Shown: in pieces, positions 1-5,944 of the stretch
How the letters are laid out: each line of letters begins with the position of its first letter
How positions within the stretch are numbered: position 1 is the stretch's first letter
Assembly: GCA_011087745.1 (NCBI GenBank)
Contig: JAALLB010000042.1
Location: 1-9,735, forward strand
DNA: 9,735 nt
Origin: Hyphomicrobiales bacterium
GTDB taxonomy: Bacteria > Pseudomonadota > Alphaproteobacteria > Rhizobiales > Rhizobiaceae
Direction of reading: 5' to 3'
The notes under the pieces: model-generated
Told to the model about the DNA's origin: nothing
The model's database searches: none
The model's input: only the letters and a program-made list of their open reading frames with translations
Made by a program: the position numbers and the translations under genes

Positions 1-73
1 TGAAACGTCAACCCCAAATAATCAGATTTTCAAGGACTCGGAGTATAACCAAAATAATTTCCGGAGATGTTTC

Positions 74-664
74 ATGACAATTTCAGTTGGCGATACAATG
101 CCTGATGCAACCTTCACCGCCATGGGTGAAGAGGGACCCACAGAGGTAAAATCGGCGGATCTTTTTTCTGGCAGAAAAGTTGTTCTTTTTGCAGTACCTG
201 GCGCTTTCACGCCAACCTGCCACAATGATCATCTTCCTGGATTTGTTGAAAAATCAGATGAGCTCAAGGCAAAGGGTATTGATGAAATTGCAGTTGTTTC
301 TGTCAATGATGTTTTCGTCATGGATGCCTGGCATACAGCAACAAACAGCGACGACATGATTACGTTTCTTGCGGATGGCAGCGGCGATTTTACAAAATCA
401 ATCGGCATGGAACTCGACCTTACGGAACGTGGCCTTGGTGTGAGGTCACTAAGGTTTGCAATGGTAGTCGACGACGGTAAGGTTAGTGTATTGAATGTTG
501 AAGATGTGCCTAGCAGTGCCAAAGCTTCCAGCGCAGAAATATATTGGCCGCTCTTTAATTTATTTATAATCTTCCATACCATGGCGGGCGAGCTCGTCCG
601 CCTTTTCATTCTCTTCGTGACCAGCGTGCCCCTTTATCCAGTGCCAGTTGACCTTGTGGCGTGA
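74..664 (+). CDS. 1-Cys peroxiredoxin (Prx5/redoxin type), 3' end frameshifted
   Basis: Thiol peroxidase of the Prx5-like redoxin family, expected to reduce hydrogen peroxide and organic hydroperoxides in the cytoplasm. Residues 1-155 fit the family: the peroxidatic motif PGAFTPTC ends at Cys49, Thr46 is in place, and RSLRFAMVVDDG (124-135) contains the active-site arginine Arg127. Cys49 is the only cysteine, so a 1-Cys mechanism using glutathione/glutaredoxin is likely (inference). GGAG at 63-66 sits 7 nt before the ATG; TATAAC at 44-49 is a possible -10 box without a convincing -35. The family normally ends at about 160 residues with a SSAE-x-x-L-type tail. Here the frame is lost after SSAE (Glu155) and the ORF continues 41 residues, antisense into rnhA. 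One extra base near 539-541 would restore I-L-A-A-L and a stop at 556-558, giving 161 residues. It is either a real frameshift allele or a sequence error. Confidence 0.85.
   Translation: MTISVGDTMPDATFTAMGEEGPTEVKSADLFSGRKVVLFAVPGAFTPTCHNDHLPGFVEKSDELKAKGIDEIAVVSVNDVFVMDAWHTATNSDDMITFLADGSGDFTKSIGMELDLTERGLGVRSLRFAMVVDDGKVSVLNVEDVPSSAKASSAEIYWPLFNLFIIFHTMAGELVRLFILFVTSVPLYPVPVDLVA
536..558 (+). other. Frameshift site and ancestral stop of the peroxiredoxin gene
   Basis: In the peroxiredoxin frame, codon 155 is GAA at 536-538. Bases 541-558 read in the shifted frame give Ile-Leu-Ala-Ala-Leu-stop, which matches the usual peroxiredoxin ending. Bases 539-540 are the remainder of a codon that has lost one base (or gained two). 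The restored stop at 556-558 lies just before the rnhA stop codon at 560-562, which is the neat convergent arrangement expected of an intact locus. Confidence 0.75.
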
Positions 665-994
665 AACAGCTTCATCCAGCGCTTGCCACAGCTCAACGTT
701 TTTCACTGGCTTTTTATTTGCTGTTTTCCAACCGTTTTTCTTCCAGCCGAATATCCAGCCCGTCATTCCACCTTTGACGTATTGGCTATCAGTTGTCAGT
801 TCCACGATGCATGGTTTTTTCAACGCGTTAAGCGCTTCAATGGCCGCCGTCAATTCCATTTGATTATTGGTTGTATCTGCCTGGCCGCCATAAAGTTCTT
901 TTTCTTTATCGCCGTATCGAAGAAGTGCCCCCCATCCACCGGGGCCCGGATTTCCGGAACAAGCGCCGTCCGTCCAGATCTCAACGGTACCCAT
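560..994 (-). CDS. rnhA: Ribonuclease HI
   Basis: Endonuclease that cuts the RNA strand of RNA-DNA hybrids, acting in R-loop removal and primer processing in the cytoplasm. At 144 residues it is close to the usual bacterial length (E. coli about 155). The N-terminal strand motif WTDGACSGNPGPGGWG spans 7-22. The four metal-binding acidic residues are Asp9, Glu47 (in NNQMELTAAIEAL), Asp69 (in TTDSQYV) and Asp133 (in ENEKADELA). The catalytic-loop histidine is His123 in WIKGHAGH. The basic-protrusion segment GWKKNGWKTANKKPVKN is present at 83-99, so the substrate-binding handle is kept. The ATG overlaps the thrB stop by one base (TAATG), suggesting translational coupling; GGAG lies about 10 nt upstream inside thrB. 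It is the last gene of the minus-strand run and faces the peroxiredoxin gene with no visible terminator. Confidence 0.96.
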   Translation of the reverse strand: MGTVEIWTDGACSGNPGPGGWGALLRYGDKEKELYGGQADTTNNQMELTAAIEALNALKKPCIVELTTDSQYVKGGMTGWIFGWKKNGWKTANKKPVKNVELWQALDEAVSRHKVNWHWIKGHAGHEENEKADELARHGMEDYK

Positions 995-1959
995 TAGACA
1001 TCAGCTCCGAATTCAGAGGCAGAATTCACCGATTGGTGGAACTTTAATTTTGCTATGTACTCAGCAGGGTTTTTTGGCGTCACAAGTGCGCCTTCCGGTA
1101 CATTTAACCAATCGTACAATCTGGTAAGCAGGAAACGCAGTGCTGAACCACGGCACAAAATTGGCAGTGCCTGATATTCATCTTCACTGATAGACCGCAT
1201 GAAATTATATCCCTTAAGCATTGCCTGAGCCTTGGTTACATTAAACGAATGATCAGGTTCAAAACACCAGGCATTGATGCAAATGGAAATATCAAAGGCC
1301 AGGACATCATTACAGGCGAAATAAAAATCAATGATACCTGACATTTTGTCCTTGAGGAAAAATACATTGTCGGGAAACAGATCTGCGTGAATGACCCCTG
1401 TTTTTAACCCCATTGGCCAATTTGCCTCAAGGTATGTCAGTTCATCTTCAATAAGCTTAGACAGCCCGCTTGCTACCGTATCAGAACCTTGTCCTGACAT
1501 CTCATATAGCGGTCTCCAATTATCTACTGTAAGTGCATTTGGTCGCTTGATTTCAAATCCTTCACCCGCAAGATGCATTTGCGCGAGCGCTTCACCCAAT
1601 TGCCTGCAATGCGATGTAGATGGGCGCCTTACGGAGTTACCATCCAGATAGCTGATAATGGCTGATGGACGTCCTGCAAGGGTTGAGAGCTGCTTACCGT
1701 CATTCATTGGTATGGGCTGTGGACATTCCAGTCCGTTTTTCGCAAGATGTTCCATCAAGCCGAGAAAAAATGGTAGATCATCAACATTCACCCGTTTTTC
1801 ATAGAGTGTCAAAATATGCATGCCTGCATCTGTTGAAAGCAAGTAGTTGGAATTTTCAACACCTTCTGCAATCCCTTTTAGAGAATGCAATTCTCCAATG
1901 TCATACTGCTTTAGGTATTCAACCAATTCTGCATCAGGGATTTCTGTATAAACTGCCAT
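994..1959 (-). CDS. thrB: Homoserine kinase, APH-fold (thrB_alt) type
   Basis: Phosphorylates L-homoserine to O-phosphohomoserine with ATP, the step before threonine synthase. This 321-residue protein is not the GHMP-type kinase of E. coli but the aminoglycoside-phosphotransferase-like form common in Alphaproteobacteria. Visible features are the N-terminal lobe with GIAEGVENSNYLL (29-41) as nucleotide loop, the catalytic loop VIHADLFPDNVFF (189-201) with catalytic Asp193, and the metal-binding segment GIIDFYFACND (208-218) with Asp211 in the DFG-like position. The C-terminal GSALRFLLTRLYDW (271-284) is typical of this family. It starts 2 nt after the ispH stop and its stop overlaps the rnhA start. 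The linkage ispH-thrB-rnhA recurs in Alphaproteobacteria (recalled, not searched). A related APH-fold kinase of other specificity is possible but unlikely given length, motifs and context. Confidence 0.93.
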   Translation of the reverse strand: MAVYTEIPDAELVEYLKQYDIGELHSLKGIAEGVENSNYLLSTDAGMHILTLYEKRVNVDDLPFFLGLMEHLAKNGLECPQPIPMNDGKQLSTLAGRPSAIISYLDGNSVRRPSTSHCRQLGEALAQMHLAGEGFEIKRPNALTVDNWRPLYEMSGQGSDTVASGLSKLIEDELTYLEANWPMGLKTGVIHADLFPDNVFFLKDKMSGIIDFYFACNDVLAFDISICINAWCFEPDHSFNVTKAQAMLKGYNFMRSISEDEYQALPILCRGSALRFLLTRLYDWLNVPEGALVTPKNPAEYIAKLKFHQSVNSASEFGADV

Positions 1960-1961
1960 AT

Positions 1962-2960
1962 TTAGTTTGCACCATTCACAAATGCCATGTCAGCAGATGT
2001 CAATTCAGTATCACGCAGATCACGGGCAACGAGGAACTCTTCATCCTCTTTAACAGTTTCAACCAGGTTTAAAGACATGTCATACCGCTCACGGAATGCT
2101 TCGATGATCTCATTGACCAAAATTTCCGGCGCCGATGCTCCAGCCGAAAGACCAACTGCAGCTGCACCCTCAATTTCATCCCACGGTATATCGGCTGCTT
2201 TTTGAACCAACATGGAATTTTTTGCTCCGGCCCTAATTGCAACTTCTACCAGGCGTTTTGAGTTGGACGAATTAAGTGCACCAACAATCAGGAAATGATC
2301 CGCTCCTTTTGCAGCTAGTTTAACAACTTCTTGGCGATTTGTGGTCGCATAACAAATTGATTCCGCAGCAGGTGCCTGTAGGCTCGGAAAGCGTTTTGTA
2401 AGTGCATTGATCACTTCAGCCGTATCATCAACCGACAAGGTGGTTTGGGTCACGTATCCAAGCGCATCAGAATCTTTTGGTACATAGCTATTGGCCTGTG
2501 CCACGTCTTCGATGAGGGTCATTTCATTGGCCTCAACCTGACCCATTGTTCCAATGACCTCGGGATGTCCCGCGTGCCCAATCAATAATACGTGCCTACC
2601 CTGCCGAATATGACGTATCGCTTGTTTATGTACTTTGGAAACAAGTGGGCAAGTAGCATCAAGGTAATGCAGGTTTAGGTTTTGTGCATTCTGCGGAACA
2701 GAACGTGGAACACCGTGGGCAGAAAAAATAACCGGTTGGTCAGTTGGCGGGATCTCGTCGAGCTCTTTTACAAATATTGCACCTTGCTGCTCCAGGCCTT
2801 CAACCACGTATCTGTTGTGAACGATCTCATGACGAACATAAACCGGGGCACCATATTTTTTTAAGGCAAGCACAACCATTTGGATCGCGCGATCAACGCC
2901 GGCACAAAAACCGCGCGGACCGCAAAGTTGTAATTCCAGTTTTTGCTTTTTTTCAGTCAT
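1962..2960 (-). CDS. ispH: 4-hydroxy-3-methylbut-2-enyl diphosphate reductase (IspH/LytB)
   Basis: Last enzyme of the MEP isoprenoid pathway: an iron-sulfur protein that converts HMBPP to IPP and DMAPP in the cytoplasm. The three cluster-ligand cysteines are Cys19 (PRGFCAGVDRA), Cys104 (DATCPLVSKVH) and Cys203 (SICYATTNRQ). Substrate-site residues are His48 (VHNRYVV), His132 and Glu134 (GHAGHPEVIGTMGQ), Thr-rich TQTTLSVDDT (171-180), and the SSNS motif at 231-234. At 332 residues it is a little longer than the E. coli protein, with an extra C-terminal stretch. The ATG overlaps the SURF1 stop as ATGA (4 nt), a classic coupling arrangement, and a TAGG lies about 9 nt upstream. IPP and DMAPP feed farnesyl diphosphate, used by CtaB encoded nearby. 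That metabolic tie may be coincidental. Confidence 0.97.
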   Translation of the reverse strand: MTEKKQKLELQLCGPRGFCAGVDRAIQMVVLALKKYGAPVYVRHEIVHNRYVVEGLEQQGAIFVKELDEIPPTDQPVIFSAHGVPRSVPQNAQNLNLHYLDATCPLVSKVHKQAIRHIRQGRHVLLIGHAGHPEVIGTMGQVEANEMTLIEDVAQANSYVPKDSDALGYVTQTTLSVDDTAEVINALTKRFPSLQAPAAESICYATTNRQEVVKLAAKGADHFLIVGALNSSNSKRLVEVAIRAGAKNSMLVQKAADIPWDEIEGAAAVGLSAGASAPEILVNEIIEAFRERYDMSLNLVETVKEDEEFLVARDLRDTELTSADMAFVNGAN

Positions 2961-3682
2961 TTTGGTTGCCTACGCGAATAAAGAAAGAAGCTGCCTACAC
3001 CCAAGAGTGCCAGCGCCAAACCATACCACGTTACAGCATACTGCAAATGGCTGTTTGGAAAAGAAATAATGGTTGTTCCACCTTTTGGCCAGCCCCCTGG
3101 ATTGGGCGCGGCATCTACATCCACAAAGAAAGGAACGAACTCGCGTCCCTCATCCTTTCCCATTAAATTCACGAACACATTGTAATCACGCCAATATAAC
3201 TCACGCTCATCCGGATTATTTTCGGGAAACCAACCATTTGGCTTTTCCTTTTCAGGTACCCGCACAAAACCCTTTATGGATTGCTCACCGCTCACCTGCC
3301 CATATAGTCGCTTTTCCGGCTCTTTCATATCGAAAGGTACAAAGCCCCTATTTGCTATCAGATATTTTCCACTATCCAACAGCATTGGGGTATGCACATT
3401 CCAGCCAGAACGACCCTCTTTGCTAGTTGTAAAAAAGTAAACTTCCCTGGAATGATCATAAGTGCCCTTAGCTGATATTGGGCTATAGGGCCAATTGTCT
3501 TCGAGCATTTTCCGATCAAGAAAATTACTGATTTCCATAGGTGCGAGAGAAGTGTGCTGCTCCACTTTGGCAATCAATGCCTCTTTCCAATAAAGGCGTT
3601 TTACTTGCCAGGTTCCCAAGCCGCAAAGCACAGCAATTCCAACAATCATCGAGGCAACAATTACAATTGTAGAAACTCTCAT
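2957..3682 (-). CDS. SURF1-family cytochrome oxidase assembly protein
   Basis: Inner-membrane assembly factor of aa3-type oxidase; alphaproteobacterial homologues bind haem a and help its insertion into subunit I (family knowledge). The 241-residue protein has the SURF1 layout: a TM helix at about 5-22, then GTWQVKRL (23-30), a large periplasmic domain with the conserved NRGFVP (111-116), and a second TM at about 216-234 preceded by SHLQYAVTWYG (211-221). His212 is the conserved haem-associated histidine in this motif. The frame stays open further upstream to 3946, but ATG at 3680-3682 was chosen. It begins directly with the TM helix, has AAGTGAAG just upstream, and lies 2 nt after the DUF983 stop; the extra 88 residues would only be antisense-like translation of DUF983. 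The stop overlaps the ispH start. Confidence 0.93.
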   Translation of the reverse strand: MRVSTIVIVASMIVGIAVLCGLGTWQVKRLYWKEALIAKVEQHTSLAPMEISNFLDRKMLEDNWPYSPISAKGTYDHSREVYFFTTSKEGRSGWNVHTPMLLDSGKYLIANRGFVPFDMKEPEKRLYGQVSGEQSIKGFVRVPEKEKPNGWFPENNPDERELYWRDYNVFVNLMGKDEGREFVPFFVDVDAAPNPGGWPKGGTTIISFPNSHLQYAVTWYGLALALLGVGSFFLYSRRQPK

Positions 3683-3684
3683 CT

Positions 3685-4089
3685 TCACTTGCCTGAATTG
3701 TCCAGAGCACCCTGCTCTGCCTTGGTTTGATATTGAAGCGCAATCATAATGCCCTTTGCGAACTGCAAGCCCCATATTGAAAGAATAGTGATTAGCGGTA
3801 TCCAAAGGAACATATGTACCCAGATTGGCGGAGAAAAAGAACTTTGAACTGCCATCGCCAATGCTGTAACCAAAAAGCCAATTATCAAAATTACAAAGAC
3901 CGCTGGTCCATCTCCTGAATCGATAAACTCGTAATCCAACTCGCAATTCATGCAGGCATTGCCGGGCTTTAGGATGCTGGTAAATAGCTTTCCTTCACCG
4001 CACCTTGGACAACATCCACGCAGTCCCACTTGCGTTGGAGTTGGGGCCAGATACAGAGCCTCATCTTTATGTTTTTTATTGCCTGCCAT
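3685..4089 (-). CDS. DUF983 zinc-ribbon membrane protein
   Basis: Small protein of 134 residues matching the DUF983 family, whose function is unknown. The N-terminal half has a zinc-ribbon pattern: GCCPRCGEG with Cys27 and Cys30 (Cys26 also present) and CMNC with Cys46 and Cys49. Two TM helices follow, at about 62-82 and 90-110. ATG at 4087-4089 was preferred over a TTG at 4120-4122, because the TTG lies in the loop of the terminator-like hairpin and the protein from the ATG already covers the family. The Shine-Dalgarno is poor (only AAGAAA about 9 nt upstream). Members of this family usually sit between coxC and SURF1 in Alphaproteobacteria, as here, which suggests a role in oxidase assembly or metal handling (inference only). 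Confidence 0.88.
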   Translation of the reverse strand: MAGNKKHKDEALYLAPTPTQVGLRGCCPRCGEGKLFTSILKPGNACMNCELDYEFIDSGDGPAVFVILIIGFLVTALAMAVQSSFSPPIWVHMFLWIPLITILSIWGLQFAKGIMIALQYQTKAEQGALDNSGK

Positions 4090-4108
4090 TATGATTTTCT
4101 TATAAACG

Positions 4109-4139
4109 AAAAAGGCGGCCAATGTGACCGCCTTTTGTT
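4109..4139 (-). terminator. Intrinsic-terminator-like hairpin after coxC
   Basis: A perfect 9-bp stem pairs AAAAGGCGG (4110-4118) with CCGCCTTTT (4128-4136) around a 9-nt loop (4119-4127). Read on the minus strand the stem ends in TTTTT (4113-4109) followed by CGTTT, starting about 21 nt after the coxC stop. The A/T-flanked GC core also gives a T4-G-T2 tract on the plus strand, so the element could work in both directions. It probably ends or attenuates the oxidase transcript before DUF983. Downstream genes would then need read-through or their own promoter, which I could not identify with confidence. Confidence 0.72.
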
Positions 4140-4157
4140 AAATCATGTGCAATTTGG

Positions 4158-5042
4158 TTAGTGCGCTGCGATTGTTGCGCCAGCACTTGCCCAGACATAA
4201 ACTGCGCAGAACAGGAACAACCAAACCACGTCAACAAAGTGCCAGTACCAGGCAGCAGCCTCAAATCCAAAATGCTGTTTTGGAGTAAAGTGACCAGCCA
4301 TTGCGCGGAATAAACATACCAGGAGGAAGATTGTTCCAACTAATACATGAAAGCCGTGGAAACCGGTCGCCATAAAGAATGTGGCACCATAAATTGATTC
4401 AGAGAATGTGAATGGTGCGTGCGCGTATTCATAGCCTTGTACGAAGCTGAAGAAGATACCAAGAAGAACCGTAATCAAAAGCATCCATTTTAGCGTGCTG
4501 CGATCATTCTCGATTAGCGCATGGTGTGCCCAGGTCACAGTTGTACCTGAAAGAAGCAGAATAACGGTGTTAAACAATGGCAGGTGCCAAGGGTCAAGAA
4601 CCTCAATTCCTTGAGGAGGCCAAATTCCGCCCGTATGTTCTACACGTGCAACTTGTGCCAGTTCACCCGGGAAAAGACTTGCATCAAAGAATACCCAGAA
4701 CCAGGCAACGAAGAACATCACTTCAGAAGCGATGAAAAGCAACATGCCATAACGCAAATGTAGAGCAACAACAGGGGTATGATCACCCTGGTGCGCTTCC
4801 TTGATGGTATCAGCCCACCAAGCGTACATTGTATAAAGTACGAGTGCTATCCCAACATAAAATATCCATGGGCCAGCCGCTGCAAAATTTATACCGGCTA
4901 CAACAAATTCGCTCTCAGCTAGAGAACGCATCCAAGCAATACCGCCAATTGCAGTAATCAAGCCTGCTGTGGCGCCAATTAGTGGCCATGGGCTAGGATC
5001 GATGATGTGATAATCGTGGTTTACGTTATTACCGTCAGCCAT
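4158..5042 (-). CDS. coxC: Cytochrome c oxidase subunit III
   Basis: Third core subunit of the aa3 oxidase, an integral membrane protein of about seven helices. It binds no metal but stabilises the haem-copper centre and proton uptake (family knowledge). The 294-residue length fits the long alphaproteobacterial form. Signature stretches are HLRYGMLLFIASEVMFFVAW (95-114) with the conserved membrane glutamate Glu107, FFDASLFP (118-125), WAHHALIENDR (171-181), ATGFHGFHVLVG (225-236) and, at 255-277, the segment with Glu261 and AWYWHFVDVVWLFLF near the C-terminus. A strong AGGAG lies 6 nt before the ATG. It follows ctaG by 45 nt and is followed by a terminator-like hairpin, so it is probably the last gene of the main oxidase transcript. 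Confidence 0.97.
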   Translation of the reverse strand: MADGNNVNHDYHIIDPSPWPLIGATAGLITAIGGIAWMRSLAESEFVVAGINFAAAGPWIFYVGIALVLYTMYAWWADTIKEAHQGDHTPVVALHLRYGMLLFIASEVMFFVAWFWVFFDASLFPGELAQVARVEHTGGIWPPQGIEVLDPWHLPLFNTVILLLSGTTVTWAHHALIENDRSTLKWMLLITVLLGIFFSFVQGYEYAHAPFTFSESIYGATFFMATGFHGFHVLVGTIFLLVCLFRAMAGHFTPKQHFGFEAAAWYWHFVDVVWLFLFCAVYVWASAGATIAAH

Positions 5043-5048
5043 TTTATG

Positions 5049-5053
5049 CTCCT
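5049..5053 (-). promoter_or_regulatory. Ribosome binding site of coxC
   Basis: AGGAG on the minus strand, 6 nt before the coxC ATG, within the longer string GAATTCAGGAG. The same 11-mer precedes coxA. It fixes the coxC start at 5042. Confidence 0.8.
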
Positions 5054-5062
5054 GAATTCGAA

Positions 5063-5085
5063 TCCGTAAAACGGACTTTTTTTTT
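5063..5085 (+). terminator. Short hairpin plus T9 tract in the ctaG-coxC gap
   Basis: On the plus strand TCCGT (5063-5067) pairs with ACGGA (5071-5075) across a 3-nt AAA loop, followed by C and nine T (5077-5085). This looks like a weak intrinsic terminator for antisense transcription. On the minus strand it is an A9 tract followed by a 5-bp hairpin in the coxC leader. The stem is short, so function is uncertain. Confidence 0.3.
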
Positions 5086-5087
5086 GT

Positions 5088-5762
5088 TTATATCTTCTCG
5101 TTATTAGTTTGAATAGCCGCTTCTTCAGCTTTAATTTCTGCTTCTATGGCTCTTTCTTCATTTCGATCTGCAAGTGCGTCTTCAATGGAAGTTTCGCTCT
5201 CATAGAAAGTATAGGAAAGTGTTATTGTATTTAGCGCCTTCATTGCCTTTTCCTGATCCATTTCGGGATCAACATAGAAAACGACTGGCATATCCAGTGT
5301 CTGGCCTGGTTCAATGTAGGTGTCCGTGAAGCAAAAGCATTCGATCTTATTAAAGAAAACGCCTGCGGCTTGCGGAGTGACATTAAACGTTGCCATGCCA
5401 ACGATCGGTTTATCAGAAAGATTTTTAGCAACGTAGTTGATAATCATCTTCTCGCCCATCTTGATGGAAACTTCGCGCTGCTGTGGTTCAAACTCCCAAT
5501 TCAGGACTGAAGCTGTATTAGCATCAAAGCGAATATTGATATCACGATCAATAATGCTAACACCGTCGGCAGCTTGCGCATCTACCTGTTGGGTTGTGCC
5601 GCCATAACCTGTTACCTGACAAAACAACTGGTACAAGGGAACAGATGCATAAGCCAATCCGCCCATGCCAAGAACCATGGCAATGCACATGACAACAATC
5701 CGAGAATTGTTCTTCTCGTTGCTCTGGCTCTGATTGAGCGTATTTGTATCAATCATACTCAT
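5088..5762 (-). CDS. ctaG: Cytochrome c oxidase assembly protein CtaG/Cox11
   Basis: Membrane-anchored copper chaperone needed to build the CuB centre of subunit I. The 224-residue protein has a short cytoplasmic N-terminus, one TM helix (about 21-41), then the conserved YASVPLYQLFCQVTGYGGT (38-56) with Cys48, and a periplasmic immunoglobulin-like domain carrying the copper motif ECFCF (Cys142, Cys144). TLSYTFYES (181-189) is the usual end of the domain. A further 35 or so residues are acidic and helix-prone (ten Asp/Glu in 191-224), longer than I recall for typical homologues. The ATG at 5760-5762 was chosen; a second in-frame ATG lies two codons on. GGAG is 14 nt away, so initiation may depend on coupling to coxF, whose stop is 9 nt upstream. 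Confidence 0.96.
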   Translation of the reverse strand: MSMIDTNTLNQSQSNEKNNSRIVVMCIAMVLGMGGLAYASVPLYQLFCQVTGYGGTTQQVDAQAADGVSIIDRDINIRFDANTASVLNWEFEPQQREVSIKMGEKMIINYVAKNLSDKPIVGMATFNVTPQAAGVFFNKIECFCFTDTYIEPGQTLDMPVVFYVDPEMDQEKAMKALNTITLSYTFYESETSIEDALADRNEERAIEAEIKAEEAAIQTNNEKI

Positions 5763-5771
5763 TGATAAAAC

Positions 5772-5942
5772 TTAAGCTCCACTTGCTTCCATAACAGATG
5801 ACATTTTTGCCATTGTACCAAAGAACAAAATTAAAATAAAAGCGATCAAACAAAATGCCACTGCAAGATTTCTTGCACGGCGAGATTTCTTTTGTGCTGT
5901 ACTCAGTTCCACAGTTTCATTTGTAAATTCCGCTTCGCTCAT
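5772..5942 (-). CDS. Small membrane protein, CoxF type
   Basis: A 56-residue ORF begins MSEAEFTNETVELS and ends MEASGA. I translated it by hand from 5942 to the TAA at 5772-5774. Residues 1-18 are polar and acidic, KKSRRARN (18-25) is a basic stop-transfer patch, and 26-44 form one hydrophobic TM helix (LAVAFCLIAFILILFF in its core). The position between ctaB and ctaG, the size and the basic-patch-plus-one-TM design match the poorly characterised CoxF family of alphaproteobacterial oxidase operons. The function is unknown; a role in oxidase assembly is inferred only from location. AAGGTG lies 8 nt before the ATG inside the end of ctaB, and the gap to the ctaB stop is 2 nt. It is easily missed because of its length. 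Confidence 0.85.
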   Translation of the reverse strand: MSEAEFTNETVELSTAQKKSRRARNLAVAFCLIAFILILFFGTMAKMSSVMEASGA

Positions 5943-5944
5943 GA

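Noticed and set aside
229..609. Minus-strand ORF of 126 codons opposite the peroxiredoxin gene
   Set aside because: It is a shadow of the peroxiredoxin reading frame, with no recognisable domain and low-complexity Ser/Thr composition.
560..664. Deliberate overlapping gene pair (peroxiredoxin tail over rnhA)
   Set aside because: The overlap is better explained by loss of one base, because the restored frame ends at 556-558 with a normal peroxiredoxin C-terminus just outside rnhA.
683..997. Plus-strand ORF of 104 codons opposite rnhA
   Set aside because: It lies wholly antisense to a clearly functional rnhA with all catalytic residues. It has no recognisable motif.
2744..3166. Plus-strand ORF of 140 codons over ispH and SURF1
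   Set aside because: It runs antisense across two well-supported genes and their junction, with no family resemblance.
3683..3946. 88-residue N-terminal extension of the SURF1 frame up to an ATG at 3946
   Set aside because: It overlaps DUF983 completely in another frame, has no SURF1-like sequence, and the ATG at 3682 begins directly with the expected TM helix, 2 nt after the DUF983 stop.
4090..4122. TTG start for DUF983 adding 11 residues
   Set aside because: The TTG is in the loop of the terminator-like hairpin, so the transcript start would have to lie upstream of a terminator. The ATG at 4089 already gives a full family-length protein.
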